Source: Chryseobacterium gleum (GTDB lineage Bacteria > Bacteroidota > Bacteroidia > UBA10329). Taken from it: a stretch of 64,000 nucleotides of DNA. Positions within the stretch are counted from its first letter, which is position 1. Every line of letters starts with the position of its first letter. The DNA lies in the NCBI GenBank assembly GCA_945903645.1, contig CAMDOM010000001.1:1-64000 (forward strand), read 5' to 3'. The position numbers and the translations under genes are program-made. The notes under the pieces were generated by a model, which worked only from the letters and a program-made list of their open reading frames with translations, was not told the origin of the DNA and did not search any database. Of the stretch, positions 37,687 through 47,206 are shown in pieces.

Positions 37687-38364
37687 CTAAAAATTATTAA
37701 GCACGTGATTCTTATAAAAGTTTATTCCCTTTTTGATGCCATTCGAAATACTTTCTCCAATTAATTTAGGGTCTTGTCCATCTTTCAATTTTCCCTTTCC
37801 CGAGAATTGAAAAACAACTCGCCTATCATTTATTTGGAAGAAAACACCAATGACCTCAGTGTTCCGATTCGTTCTGGAAATCTTTGAAACGTAGATAATA
37901 AATCCAATTCCAGAACTTTCATCAAGTTGCAATACGATTAGTTCTTTCTCAATAGTCTTGAGAGATAGTTCTTCGACCCCGTCAAGTGCAACGGCATTTT
38001 CGATATCGATATAATTGCAAGATTCGAGTGATTTTAGTGACTTGTCTATTACAACCTTGCTGCCCATTTTTTTAGGTAGTAAGTACGGTTTCACAAGCTG
38101 TCGAACCACGCCAAGCCAACTGGGACAGAGGCTGGATTTAATCTGGTCTTTGTGTGGAGTGATCTGATAGTCATAGATAATTACCTTTGAGAAGTCGACT
38201 CCATACCAATACAGTGTATCTGCTGGTAGAGCTCGAATGGTCATCTTCGGTGAACTAGCCACGTCATTTTGACAAAGGGCATAATTATGCTGCCCTACAG
38301 CAAATAGAACCATAATCGCAGTAAATGCGAACTTACTGACTGAAAATGCGAGCGACTTCAACAT
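37687..38364 (-). CDS. Exported protein of unknown function
   Basis: 225 residues with a signal peptide at about 1-32 (KFAFTAIMVLFAVGQ, cleavage near ALCQ). The mature part is rich in charged and beta-forming residues (ADTLYWYGVDFSKVIIYDY near residues 50-70) and I recognise no domain. There is no T9SS sorting domain, so it is likely periplasmic or a lipid-free membrane-associated protein. It sits between thiolase and FadB/J-like genes, 82 bp and 124 bp from them, unlike the tight spacing of operon partners, so it looks inserted into a fatty-acid locus. The surrounding DNA is AT-rich. Confidence 0.7.
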   Translation of the reverse strand: MLKSLAFSVSKFAFTAIMVLFAVGQHNYALCQNDVASSPKMTIRALPADTLYWYGVDFSKVIIYDYQITPHKDQIKSSLCPSWLGVVRQLVKPYLLPKKMGSKVVIDKSLKSLESCNYIDIENAVALDGVEELSLKTIEKELIVLQLDESSGIGFIIYVSKISRTNRNTEVIGVFFQINDRRVVFQFSGKGKLKDGQDPKLIGESISNGIKKGINFYKNHVLNNF

Positions 38365-38488
38365 CTTTCCGTTCCATCAATAATCAGCAAAACGACTCTA
38401 ATCAATCGTGACTCAAGGTCAAAAGCTATCGTTTCCATTTCATGTCATCATCAATAGTTAATCGATAATCGTTCTTCGTCAATAAATT

Positions 38489-39772
38489 TTACTTATCGAA
38501 TCGCTCCAAAATTGTCGCATGCCCATGTGCTCCTGCCGCACAAGCAGCAAGTAGCCCATAGCGACCATTCTCTGCAATAAGTCGATTGGCCGTTGTTGTC
38601 ATGATGCGAGCGCCCGTTGCTCCGAATGGATGTCCGATGCTTAGCGACCCGCCCCAAAGATTCATCTTGTCCATGTTCATTTGTCCTACGGCCTTGTCGC
38701 GACCAAGGTGCTTCTTGGCAAATTCATCAGAAGCCAATGCAGCGATGTTGGCCAAAATTTGCCCAGCAAACGCCTCATGGAATTCAATCACATCCATGTC
38801 AGATAGCTCAAGATTATTTCTTTTTAGAATTTTGGCAATGGCATAAGCAGGGCCGAGCAACAATTCTTCGCGGATATCCTGCCCGGTGAACACGTAGTCG
38901 GTGATATATGCTTTAGGCGTGAAGCCAAGTTCCTTCGCTTTTTCTTCGCTCATAATAAGGACTGCCGCTGCGCCATCTGTTAGGAAAGAAGAGTTGGCAG
39001 CTGTAAGAGTACCATGCGGCTTCACGAATGCGGGTTTCAATGCAGCCAGTTTTTCAATAGGCGCTACTCGGATTCCGTTGTCTTTGTCGATTGGAGTGAA
39101 CTTAGGCGCCAGCTCAACCGCAACAATTTCTTTGGCCAATAGCCCAGCATCCTGAGCCTTCTGCGCATTGGTGTGTGACCTTAAAGAAAGTTCGTCCTGC
39201 GCTTGGCGCGTAATGCCAAATTTGGCGGCCAAAGTCTCGCAATCTTCACCCATCAGTTTGTTGGTCAGAAACTCGGCTACCGCAGGTTTCTCTGGTGCAA
39301 AGTCAGATGGACGAAGTGTCAACGCGAATTTGAGGTAGTCAGTTGTGCTACGCAGCTTCTGTGCGTTAAACAACTTTTGACGCATATGCTTTTTGAATCC
39401 GATGGGTGTGTCGCTGGTGCATTCCGTTCCACCTGCAATAATCACATCAGCCTCTCCCAATCGAATTAAATCTGCTGCCCTCGAAATAGCCTGATTTGCC
39501 GAGATGCAAGCTTGCGAAACTGTGTGGCAAGGAGTAGTCATTCCCAACCCAGCGGTTAGTGCAGCCTCGCGCGCCACATTTGGTGTTTTGACATTGTGGA
39601 TTACGGTGCCCATAACCACTTGATCAATCTGCTCAGGTTTGATTCCCGTTTTGTCCAGAACTCCTTTGATAGCGAATGCCCCCAACTGGTAGCTCATAAG
39701 GTCGAAATAATCGGTTCCTGCTTTTAGAAATGGGGTTCGTGCCCCGTCAATCAATACAACTCTTCGTGTCAT
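38489..39772 (-). CDS. Acetyl-CoA C-acyltransferase (3-ketoacyl-CoA thiolase)
   Basis: A 427-residue thiolase, which splits 3-ketoacyl-CoA to acetyl-CoA in beta-oxidation. The acylated Cys is in HTVSQACISANQAISRA, the second pair of catalytic groups is in IGHPFGATGARIM and CAAGAHGHATIL, and HEAFAGQILANIAAL supplies the active-site His. Length fits the FadI-like, trifunctional-beta type. A good promoter lies just upstream. With the fusion enzyme at 35478 it forms a beta-oxidation complex. Confidence 0.93.
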   Translation of the reverse strand: MTRRVVLIDGARTPFLKAGTDYFDLMSYQLGAFAIKGVLDKTGIKPEQIDQVVMGTVIHNVKTPNVAREAALTAGLGMTTPCHTVSQACISANQAISRAADLIRLGEADVIIAGGTECTSDTPIGFKKHMRQKLFNAQKLRSTTDYLKFALTLRPSDFAPEKPAVAEFLTNKLMGEDCETLAAKFGITRQAQDELSLRSHTNAQKAQDAGLLAKEIVAVELAPKFTPIDKDNGIRVAPIEKLAALKPAFVKPHGTLTAANSSFLTDGAAAVLIMSEEKAKELGFTPKAYITDYVFTGQDIREELLLGPAYAIAKILKRNNLELSDMDVIEFHEAFAGQILANIAALASDEFAKKHLGRDKAVGQMNMDKMNLWGGSLSIGHPFGATGARIMTTTANRLIAENGRYGLLAACAAGAHGHATILERFDK

Positions 39773-39797
39773 GGAATGAATTTCAATGCGTGCATTG

Positions 39798-39828
39798 CAA
39801 AAGTAAATTTAATTTCTTCACTAAACAA
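39798..39828 (-). promoter_or_regulatory. Promoter of the thiolase gene
   Basis: On the minus strand, TTG (39828-39826) and a perfect TAnnTTTG box (TACTTTTG, 39805-39798) are 20 bases apart, 25 bases ahead of the start codon. Confidence 0.75.
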
Positions 39829-39921
39829 TCTAGACGAGTGGCGGAAAGTATTGATGGTTAATTTAATGATGCCTATCGCTTATATTTATACAATATCCAT
39901 TTAATAACTAAAATTGCTTAG

Positions 39922-39929
39922 TAATTTTG
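39922..39929 (+). promoter_or_regulatory. -7 box (TAATTTTG) before the 39967 gene
   Basis: A perfect TAnnTTTG match, 37 bases ahead of the ATG at 39967. It argues against an in-frame TTG start at 39934, which would be only 4 bases after the box. Confidence 0.45.
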
Positions 39930-39966
39930 CGATTTGAATTCCATCTTAATTGACACTGCACTACTA

Positions 39967-40464
39967 ATGGCAAATTCACTACTCAATAGATTTATAGCAA
40001 TCTCTTTTACAATTCTTTCCAGCGTTGGAATACCTGAGTCTATTACAGCTCAGACCCAAAGAGCGCTGCTAAATTCAGATGGTTCGAAGGCAGTAGGATT
40101 ATTTCAAACAGATGCACGACTGAGCACTTTAGTAAATAAACTACAACCTTCGATACACGTCATGGATGGGCAAATAAAAGTTCTAGAAGCCTCTCCAACA
40201 ACTTTTTTTACCGATTTCGTGTCGATTACCACAATTGGTGAACTTGCTTTACCGAAATCAAAAATTGAAGTCGTGACTATTCAGATTAACGACTTAGGCC
40301 AATTGAATAGTACAATCGATATGAATATTTTTTCTGGTTTCGATCGACTAAAATATGTTCACCTAAATTTGAGTGTTGTGCGCTCGCCAAGTGACCTGTT
40401 TGAGATGTTGGAGAATACTGGTTCGCAGTATAAAATTCTTGTTTCGGTTGAACGGCCTTCCTGA
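39967..40464 (+). CDS. Exported protein of unknown function
   Basis: 165 residues with a signal peptide (NRFIAISFTILSSVGIP, cleavage near ITAQ). The rest has no recognised domain; it contains beta-strand-like stretches such as SKIEVVTIQINDLGQ and a C-terminal YKILVSVERP. No T9SS sorting domain, no lipobox. The ATG at 39967 is favoured over TTG at 39934 by the -7 box. It stands alone ahead of the large Ig-repeat gene. Confidence 0.65.
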   Translation: MANSLLNRFIAISFTILSSVGIPESITAQTQRALLNSDGSKAVGLFQTDARLSTLVNKLQPSIHVMDGQIKVLEASPTTFFTDFVSITTIGELALPKSKIEVVTIQINDLGQLNSTIDMNIFSGFDRLKYVHLNLSVVRSPSDLFEMLENTGSQYKILVSVERPS

Positions 40465-40556
40465 TTTCCTTTTGGAACGTAGCCTTTCTCGAAAAGGCAC
40501 TAAACTTTTCTAAGATTTATTTCAACAAAACAGTAGCTGTGATTGACGGTAATACA

Positions 40557-43358
40557 ATGTTAAAATTAAGAGCTAAGGAAACCATCGTTGGACTGCTTAT
40601 GGCAGTTTTTTTGTTTGGTGCAACTGTCAGCGAAGCACACATTCGTGTTCCCTTCAATCCAAGGACTACTCCAACCAATATTAAACTGAAAGGAGAATTT
40701 GCCCTGACCGGCAACTCCAGCCTCACCTTGGTGGTCTATGGTGACTACATTCATAACAACAACTGGAGTACTGGTGCTACAATGCAAAGCATCGTGGTGT
40801 CTAATGCTGGAACCTATACTGTCAGTGTTGTGGATGCCAATGGTTTTCCGGGTGCTTCATCTGGAACTACAGGATTTGTAAGCGCACTTCCAGTTCCAGT
40901 AATTGCTGCAGATGGTCCATTAGATTTCTGTGCAGGTGGTTCAGTGACACTTTCAGCTAGTGGTTACCAATCGTACCAATGGAGTACTGGTGCCAACACA
41001 GATGCAATTACAGTTTCTACTGCTGGTCAGTATTCTGTAACTGTGGTAGATGACAATGGATTTGCTGGAACTTCTATTTTGGTTACCATTGTTGTTAACC
41101 CTGATCCTGTACCAACTATTTCTAGCAATGCTTCTACCGAGATATGCGAAGGTCAAAGTGTAGTGCTTACAGCTTCTACTGCAAGTGGCTATTCATGGAA
41201 TACTGTGGAAGTTTCTCAGTCTATTCAAGTGGTGGCTGCAGGTACGTATGAAGTCACTGTAACCAATCAGTTTGGATGCACTGAAACTGCAAGTATTGAT
41301 ATACTCGTAAGTGATCTATCGCCTGAGGTTGTGGCTAATGGACCGACTACTTTTTGTGATGGAGATAGCGTTAACCTCCAAGTTACTGCTCCTTATGACG
41401 GTTATTTATGGAGTACTGGGGAAACAACTCCAAGTATTTGGGTAAGCACATCTGGATTATTCACAGTGAGTGTGACAAATCAGTTTGGATGTTCTTCAAC
41501 AGCTTCGGGTGTTGTGGTTACTGTGAATCCAAATCCGGTGCCAGAGGTTCTTGCAATAGGTAGCACGCAACTTTGTGCTGGTGAGATAGTTGTTTTGGCT
41601 ACAACAGTATTCAACACGTACCTATGGAACACTGGAGAAACTACCCAGTTTATTACGGTTGATACCACTGGTGATTACTCAGTAAGCGTTACAAACAGCT
41701 TTGGATGTAATGGCACTTCGGATGTTACCACAGTAACTGTGTTTAATCTGCCCGAGATAGAGATTGTTGCCAATGGGCCAACTACCATTTGTGTTGGACA
41801 ATCGCTTGATTTATCTGCCGTTGGAGCTGGACCATTCGTTTGGAACACTGGTGAGACTACTTCTACGATTACTGTGTTTACTTCAGGTGATTACTTTGTA
41901 GGAACGTTCGATGAAGTAACTGGATGTGTGAATACTTCAGACACTATTTCTGTAGAGATATACCCTGTGTTTATCCCAGAAATAACAGCTGATGGACCAA
42001 CTGCATTCTGCGGTAGTGGCACTGTAACATTGACAGTTGTTGATGGGGCATCCTTCCTATGGACAACTGGAGAAACTACCCAAAGCATTACAGTTGATTC
42101 TACTGGTATCTACGGTGTTGTAGTAACGGATGCAAATGGATGTCAAGGTTTTGCAGCCGAAACAGTGACGGTTCTTCCTTCACCACTTGCTATAATTGTT
42201 CCTGATTTGGATGTGCCTTATTGTGCGGGCGAAACAATTACGCTTACTGTAACTCCTGAACTTGGTGGTTCGTACTTGTGGAACACTGGAGAGACTTCAG
42301 AGTCGATTCAAGTTACCGAAAGTGGATTGTATTCAGTGGTTGTAACTAACATTTTCGGATGTTCAAACGAAGGATTCCTTCCAATTGGTTTTGTTCCAAC
42401 ACCAACTGTAACTGCATCGGTTTCTGATTCTGGTGTGATTTGCGAGGGTGATGTGGCTCAACTTACAGCTTCCTTCACACTGGGTGGAAACTACGTTTGG
42501 AGCAATGGTGCTACTGGTCAGACCATTTCAGTTTCTGGATCTGGAATCTACAGCGTAACTGTCACTAACCTTGCTGGCTGTTCTGCCACTTCAAATGGTG
42601 TAGTAATAGAAGTAGTTCCTGGCCCACAAGCCAATGCTGGTCTAGATGTGAATATCTGTCTTGCTCAATCTGCTACACTTATAGCTACAGGTGGTGACGC
42701 GTATGTTTGGTCTCCTGATGGTTCAACAAACGATACCATTGTGGTTAGTCCATTAGTGAGCACTATATATGTGGTTTCGGTGGAAGCAGGTTCTTGCGGA
42801 CAAGCTTCTAGCGACACAGTTTGGGTTATTGTTACACCACAGCCAACCGCTGCGTTCCAGAACTCTGAAGGGTTCCAAGGTGATATCATCAGCTTCACTG
42901 ATTTGTCAACGCCTCAACTTGGTATTACTTCATGGGAATGGAGTTTCGGTAATGGTGATGTGTCGGGAGTTCAAAACCCACAGTACACCTACGCAGACAC
43001 AGAAACCTACAGCGTTAATTTAATAGTGACTACCTCAAATGGTTGTGCAGACACCGTGAGTAAAGACTTGATTATCGGGGAGATTTTCGAAATTCCGAAT
43101 GTACTTACTCCGAACAACGATGGTTTCAACGATTACGTTTGGATTGTGAGCAGTGCTTCTGATCTTATCAATGCAACCATCTACAACCGTTGGGGATTAT
43201 CAGTTTGGAGTGGAATCGGTAAGGATTTGCGTTGGACTGGAAGAACTAGTGCTGGTACCGAATTGCCAGCGGGAACTTACTACTACGTTATAATTGTTGA
43301 CTACGGTGATAACGTGACTAAAGACTACACGGGCTTTATAACCCTTATTCGAGATTAA
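40557..43358 (+). CDS. Large surface protein with Ig-like repeats, PKD domain and T9SS type B (gliding-motility) C-terminal domain
   Basis: A 933-residue secreted protein. After a signal peptide (LLMAVFLFGATVSEA) come about nine to ten Ig-like units of 70-80 residues, each with a Y-x-W-x-T-G core and ending -YSVTVTN-x-x-GC (for example YLWSTGETTPSIWVSTSG). A PKD domain follows near residues 760-840 (WEWSFGNGDVSGVQNPQY), then the gliding-motility type C-terminal domain IPNVLTPNNDGFND to the end. Such proteins are exported by T9SS and may act as adhesins. The first Ig unit is incomplete. The ATG at 40557 is chosen over a GTG at 40539 because the signal peptide begins there. Confidence 0.9.
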   Translation: MLKLRAKETIVGLLMAVFLFGATVSEAHIRVPFNPRTTPTNIKLKGEFALTGNSSLTLVVYGDYIHNNNWSTGATMQSIVVSNAGTYTVSVVDANGFPGASSGTTGFVSALPVPVIAADGPLDFCAGGSVTLSASGYQSYQWSTGANTDAITVSTAGQYSVTVVDDNGFAGTSILVTIVVNPDPVPTISSNASTEICEGQSVVLTASTASGYSWNTVEVSQSIQVVAAGTYEVTVTNQFGCTETASIDILVSDLSPEVVANGPTTFCDGDSVNLQVTAPYDGYLWSTGETTPSIWVSTSGLFTVSVTNQFGCSSTASGVVVTVNPNPVPEVLAIGSTQLCAGEIVVLATTVFNTYLWNTGETTQFITVDTTGDYSVSVTNSFGCNGTSDVTTVTVFNLPEIEIVANGPTTICVGQSLDLSAVGAGPFVWNTGETTSTITVFTSGDYFVGTFDEVTGCVNTSDTISVEIYPVFIPEITADGPTAFCGSGTVTLTVVDGASFLWTTGETTQSITVDSTGIYGVVVTDANGCQGFAAETVTVLPSPLAIIVPDLDVPYCAGETITLTVTPELGGSYLWNTGETSESIQVTESGLYSVVVTNIFGCSNEGFLPIGFVPTPTVTASVSDSGVICEGDVAQLTASFTLGGNYVWSNGATGQTISVSGSGIYSVTVTNLAGCSATSNGVVIEVVPGPQANAGLDVNICLAQSATLIATGGDAYVWSPDGSTNDTIVVSPLVSTIYVVSVEAGSCGQASSDTVWVIVTPQPTAAFQNSEGFQGDIISFTDLSTPQLGITSWEWSFGNGDVSGVQNPQYTYADTETYSVNLIVTTSNGCADTVSKDLIIGEIFEIPNVLTPNNDGFNDYVWIVSSASDLINATIYNRWGLSVWSGIGKDLRWTGRTSAGTELPAGTYYYVIIVDYGDNVTKDYTGFITLIRD

Positions 43359-43380
43359 ACTCGTAGAACTTTTCTTAATC

Positions 43381-43421
43381 GAACCCCTCATTTCGTCAAG
43401 AAGTGAGGGGGTTCTTTTTTT
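43381..43421 (+). terminator. Terminator after the Ig-repeat gene
   Basis: GAACCCCTCA (43381-43390) pairs with TGAGGGGGTTC (43404-43414) with one bulged base, and T7 follows. Strong intrinsic terminator. Confidence 0.85.
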
Positions 43422-43498
43422 GATGAATTTTGACACTACGTCTTTTTGATGATTTTTTTATTGCAATTTCGACTTAAGAAAATCTATCCAAACTCTCC

Positions 43499-45742
43499 AT
43501 GAAAACAGTTGTATCTAATTGCGTTCGGTCAGTGAAAACCACTCAAGTTCTTTGCCTAACAGTGGTGATGATTTCTATTGTGGGGATTTCAGTTGCACAT
43601 GCTCAACAATCTGTGGCGCATAAATGGAACGAGGCACTTTTATTTGCCATTCGAAAGGATTTTGCGCGACCTACAATTCATGCCCGAAATTTGTTTCACA
43701 CTTCAGCTGCGATGTACGATGCATGGGCTGCTTATGATGGGGTTGCTGAAACCTACATGATTGGGAAGATAGTAAATGGGTTTACATGTCCATATAATGG
43801 AATACCCGTGCCTTCAGATGTGGAAGTGTCTCGGAATGAGTCGATAAGTTTTGCAGCTTATCGCGTGCTTAAACATCGGTTTCAAAATTCTCCAGGCGCA
43901 GCAGCTAGCTATAACTATTTCGATAGCCTAATGATGAATCTTGGCTACGATGTTTCGGAGGTATCCATGGATTACAGTTCCGGTGACGCAGCTCAACTGG
44001 GTAACTTTATTGCCGAGAATGTGATTCTTTTTGGTCAGCAAGATGGATCAAATGAACAATTGGGATATACAAACCAGTATTATGTTCCCTACAACAACAC
44101 ATTGCTTCCAGTCGTTCCTGGCAATCCAAACTGCATTGATGCCAACCGATGGCAGCCACTAACACTGGCGGTTTATATTGATCAAAATGGTCAGGTTTTG
44201 CCCGTGAATACTCCTGCGTTTCAAAGTCCAGAATGGGGAATGGTAGCGCCATTTTCGTTAACGGAAGACGACCTCACTATCCATCAACGGGATGGAAACG
44301 ATTGGTGGGTTTATCATGACCCTGGAGTTCCCGCATTAATGGATACAAGTAATGTCGATGAGGCAAGTCAAGAGTACCAATGGAATTTCAATTTGGTTTC
44401 CATCTGGCAATCGCATCTAGACACTGCCGATGGTGTGATGTGGGATGTTTCTCCGGCCTCTTTGGGTAATACTCAATCATATCCTTCTAACATTTTCGAT
44501 TATTCAACATTTTACAATACGATTGATGGCGGAGATATTGGTCAGGGTTATAGTGTCAATCCCAAAACTGGTCTACCTTATTCACCTCAGCTGGTTAAGC
44601 GTGGAGATTATACCCGCGTGCTTGCCGAGTTTTGGGCCGATGGACCGACATCCGAAACGCCTCCTGGGCATTGGTTTACGATATTCAATAAGGTGAGTTC
44701 GCATCCTTTATTTGAGAGACGTTTTATGGGACAAGGCGAAATTCTCGATGATTTAGAATGGGATGTTAAAGGCTATTTTGCTCTTGGTGGTGCAATGCAT
44801 GATGCCGCCATAACTGCTTGGGGAATCAAAGGGTATTATGATGCCTTGAGGCCAATTTCAGCCATTCGGTATATGGCAGATTTGGGGCAAAGCACAAATA
44901 CAGAGTATTCAAATTATCACCCAGCTGGAATTGCTCTAGTACCCGGATTCGTGGAAATTGTTGAAGAAGGAGACCCATTGGCTGCGGACAGCATTGAACT
45001 GGTGGGGAAAATTAAACTCTTCACTTGGCGTGGGCCAAGTTATATTGCCAATCCACAAACCGATATGGCAGGTGTTGGATGGATTTTGGCCGAACATTGG
45101 TGGCCTTATCAACGACCAACATTCGTAACACCACCTTTTGCAGGATATATCTCAGGTCATTCTACATTCTCACGAACTGCAGCCGAGGTAATGACCCTCC
45201 TAACTGGTGACCCTTATTTTCCAGGTGGAATGAGTGAGTTTTTAGCGCCTCAAAACCAATTTTTGAAATTTGAGGAAGGTCCAAGTACTGATGTTATTCT
45301 GCAATGGGCTACCTATCGTGATGCTTCAGATCAATGCAGCCTTTCGCGTATTTGGGGAGGAATACACCCGCCAATGGATGATATTCCTGGTCGTTTAATT
45401 GGTCAAGTATTGGGGCCAGAGGCATTCAATTTGGCTAAAACCTACTTTGAGGGAAATTCAATTATTACAGATGTACAAGGGAATGTTTCTGATGAGGATG
45501 TATTTATATTTCCAAACCCGACTGCAAATCAAGTTTTAGTGCATTTAAACAAACTGGAAGGCATGACTACCCTGCATTTGTTTGATGTAAATGGCAAGTC
45601 GGTTATGTCGAGTAACGCAATTCTAACGGGAGGTTCGCAAACCATTGGTATGGATGTTTCTAGCGTGAATTCGGGAGTCTATATTTTGAGAATTGAAGCA
45701 GAAGGATTGCAGCGAAACATTCGCGTAGCTGTGACTCATTAG
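43499..45742 (+). CDS. Vanadium-haloperoxidase-type PAP2 enzyme with T9SS type A sorting domain
   Basis: A 747-residue secreted enzyme. It has a signal peptide ending AHAQ and a helical PAP2 core that carries the full three-part phosphate/vanadate signature: KX6RP at Lys444 (KGYYDALRP), SGH with His554 (ISGHSTFSR), and SRX5HX3D at Arg617-His623-Asp627 (SRIWGGIHPPMDD). These residues are shared by vanadium haloperoxidases and acid phosphatases. The N-terminal half (WNEALLFAIRKDFARPTIHARN) matches the bacterial haloperoxidase-like group. Residues from about 655 are a type A sorting domain (FIFPNPTANQVLVHL). Activity may be halide oxidation or phosphatase; I cannot tell. Confidence 0.88.
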   Translation: MKTVVSNCVRSVKTTQVLCLTVVMISIVGISVAHAQQSVAHKWNEALLFAIRKDFARPTIHARNLFHTSAAMYDAWAAYDGVAETYMIGKIVNGFTCPYNGIPVPSDVEVSRNESISFAAYRVLKHRFQNSPGAAASYNYFDSLMMNLGYDVSEVSMDYSSGDAAQLGNFIAENVILFGQQDGSNEQLGYTNQYYVPYNNTLLPVVPGNPNCIDANRWQPLTLAVYIDQNGQVLPVNTPAFQSPEWGMVAPFSLTEDDLTIHQRDGNDWWVYHDPGVPALMDTSNVDEASQEYQWNFNLVSIWQSHLDTADGVMWDVSPASLGNTQSYPSNIFDYSTFYNTIDGGDIGQGYSVNPKTGLPYSPQLVKRGDYTRVLAEFWADGPTSETPPGHWFTIFNKVSSHPLFERRFMGQGEILDDLEWDVKGYFALGGAMHDAAITAWGIKGYYDALRPISAIRYMADLGQSTNTEYSNYHPAGIALVPGFVEIVEEGDPLAADSIELVGKIKLFTWRGPSYIANPQTDMAGVGWILAEHWWPYQRPTFVTPPFAGYISGHSTFSRTAAEVMTLLTGDPYFPGGMSEFLAPQNQFLKFEEGPSTDVILQWATYRDASDQCSLSRIWGGIHPPMDDIPGRLIGQVLGPEAFNLAKTYFEGNSIITDVQGNVSDEDVFIFPNPTANQVLVHLNKLEGMTTLHLFDVNGKSVMSSNAILTGGSQTIGMDVSSVNSGVYILRIEAEGLQRNIRVAVTH

Positions 45743-45849
45743 TTCTGCCGTGGGGCAAGATTTTTCTAACTGAGTTGGATTTGACCATTGTCAATTGCCT
45801 AAATTCAATTCTCTTCACCTTTGCGTAACTAAACTTCAAAAGACAAATC

Positions 45850-47085
45850 ATGCACAAACTTTACCTTTCAATTTCTTCTTTATTCCTTTCAGTAGGATTG
45901 ATGGCGCAACCACAAATTGGCAACTCCAGTTTTGAATCTTGGGAGGGTTCTGGAGCAAGTGCCGAGCCTGTGGAATGGAGCTCACTAAAAACCTCTGATG
46001 GTGGTGTATCTGGATTAGCACCTCAAGTTTGTTTTCAAAGTTCGGACGCGCATACTGGAACAAGTTCAGCTCGACTGAAATCCATTTCTTCTTTTGGTCA
46101 AATCGCTACTGGCATTATGACAAACGGAAAAATGTTTGCAGAAATTAGTGGCAATGGATACGTTTTTACCGATGCCTCAAATGCGGCAAATAATACTGCT
46201 ATCACCGACCGCCCTGACAGCCTTGTTGTTTGGTATAAAGCTTCCCCGCAGGGTCAAGATTTTCCAACGCTCGAAGCGGTATTACACACCGGAGCTGGTA
46301 AAATACCCGAGAACGGAACCCTAGCTAACTGGATAGGGACGGCTTCTTGGAATGGTAATGCTGGAACTATAGTTTCTTCATTTACGCGCATTTCTACTCC
46401 ATTTGTTTATTCAAGTAGTTCCAATCCAGCGTATATTTTGCTCGCTCCAGCTGGTGGAAACGGTTCTAGTTCCGTGGCTAATTCAGAAACGTGGTATGAC
46501 GATTTCGCCTTGATTTACAACGTTACTCCTGTACTTTCTGATCTAGTTGCTCCAGTAACTGCGTCATTGGGATTTTCACTTATTGTTAATTTCACTACAA
46601 CTGGAACTCCTATTGCTTCGACCAATTTTGTAGCTGAGTTATCTGATGCGAGCGGAAGCTTTGCTAACCCAACGGTTATTGGCTCTTTGACCACGGCTAC
46701 TGCTGGTGGTGCTTTGTCGTGTGAGATTCCTGCCAATACTCCGGCTGGTGCCGGATATCTTATTCGTGTAACAAACGCTAGTCCTTTTTATGCTCCAATT
46801 TCTACTCCTATTGAAGTTACGCAAGACATTGTGGGTTTAGCCGAAGCAAATGCGAATGCAATTCGTGTGTACAATAGCAATGGAAACGTAATGGTGAATT
46901 TGTCTGGTGTTCAATTGGTTCGTCCAATGTATGAAGTTGTAAATGTTGCTGGTCAGCGCATTGTCTCTGGGTCATTTGTGGCTGATCAGATAAATACTTT
47001 GAATCTTGATGGGCAGCATGGTATTTTCATACTTCGCGTTATGGATGAAAGCAATATCATTAGCAAAAAGATTCTAGTAGATTAA
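45850..47085 (+). CDS. Secreted T9SS type A cargo protein, possible carbohydrate-related beta-sandwich
   Basis: 411 residues with a signal peptide (YLSISSLFLSVGLMAQ). Residues about 20-230 start with IGNSSFESWEG and pass through ITDRPDSLVVWYK and WYDDFALIYN, a pattern that resembles the PCMD (putative carbohydrate metabolism) beta-sandwich family. A linker of Ig-like sequence follows, then a type A T9SS sorting domain (NAIRVYNSNGNVMVNL to the end). It is secreted next to the haloperoxidase-like gene but separated from it by 107 bp. Substrate unknown. Confidence 0.75.
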   Translation: MHKLYLSISSLFLSVGLMAQPQIGNSSFESWEGSGASAEPVEWSSLKTSDGGVSGLAPQVCFQSSDAHTGTSSARLKSISSFGQIATGIMTNGKMFAEISGNGYVFTDASNAANNTAITDRPDSLVVWYKASPQGQDFPTLEAVLHTGAGKIPENGTLANWIGTASWNGNAGTIVSSFTRISTPFVYSSSSNPAYILLAPAGGNGSSSVANSETWYDDFALIYNVTPVLSDLVAPVTASLGFSLIVNFTTTGTPIASTNFVAELSDASGSFANPTVIGSLTTATAGGALSCEIPANTPAGAGYLIRVTNASPFYAPISTPIEVTQDIVGLAEANANAIRVYNSNGNVMVNLSGVQLVRPMYEVVNVAGQRIVSGSFVADQINTLNLDGQHGIFILRVMDESNIISKKILVD

Positions 47086-47103
47086 TGCTATAATCCACGA
47101 TTT

Positions 47104-47141
47104 AAGCCCCAGCATTTTTCAAGAATGTTGGGGCTTTCTTT
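47104..47141 (+). terminator. Terminator before ettA
   Basis: AAGCCCCAGCATT (47104-47116) pairs with AATGTTGGGGCTT (47124-47136) with one G-T pair, followed by TCTTTT. Confidence 0.8.
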
Positions 47142-47178
47142 TGGATAAAAGTGTGGGTTTTATCGTTTGAAGCGTGAC

Positions 47179-47186
47179 TATCTTTG
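47179..47186 (+). promoter_or_regulatory. -7 box (TATCTTTG) of ettA
   Basis: Perfect TAnnTTTG, 20 bases ahead of the ATG at 47207. It lies inside a possible GTG-started extension (47174), so the ATG is the likely start. No clear -33 element. Confidence 0.55.
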
Positions 47187-47206
47187 GCATCCCAAAAAAA
47201 ATATTC

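Noticed and set aside
39934..39966. TTG start for the exported protein at 39967
   Set aside because: It would be only 4 bases after a perfect -7 box and would bury the signal peptide behind 11 extra residues.
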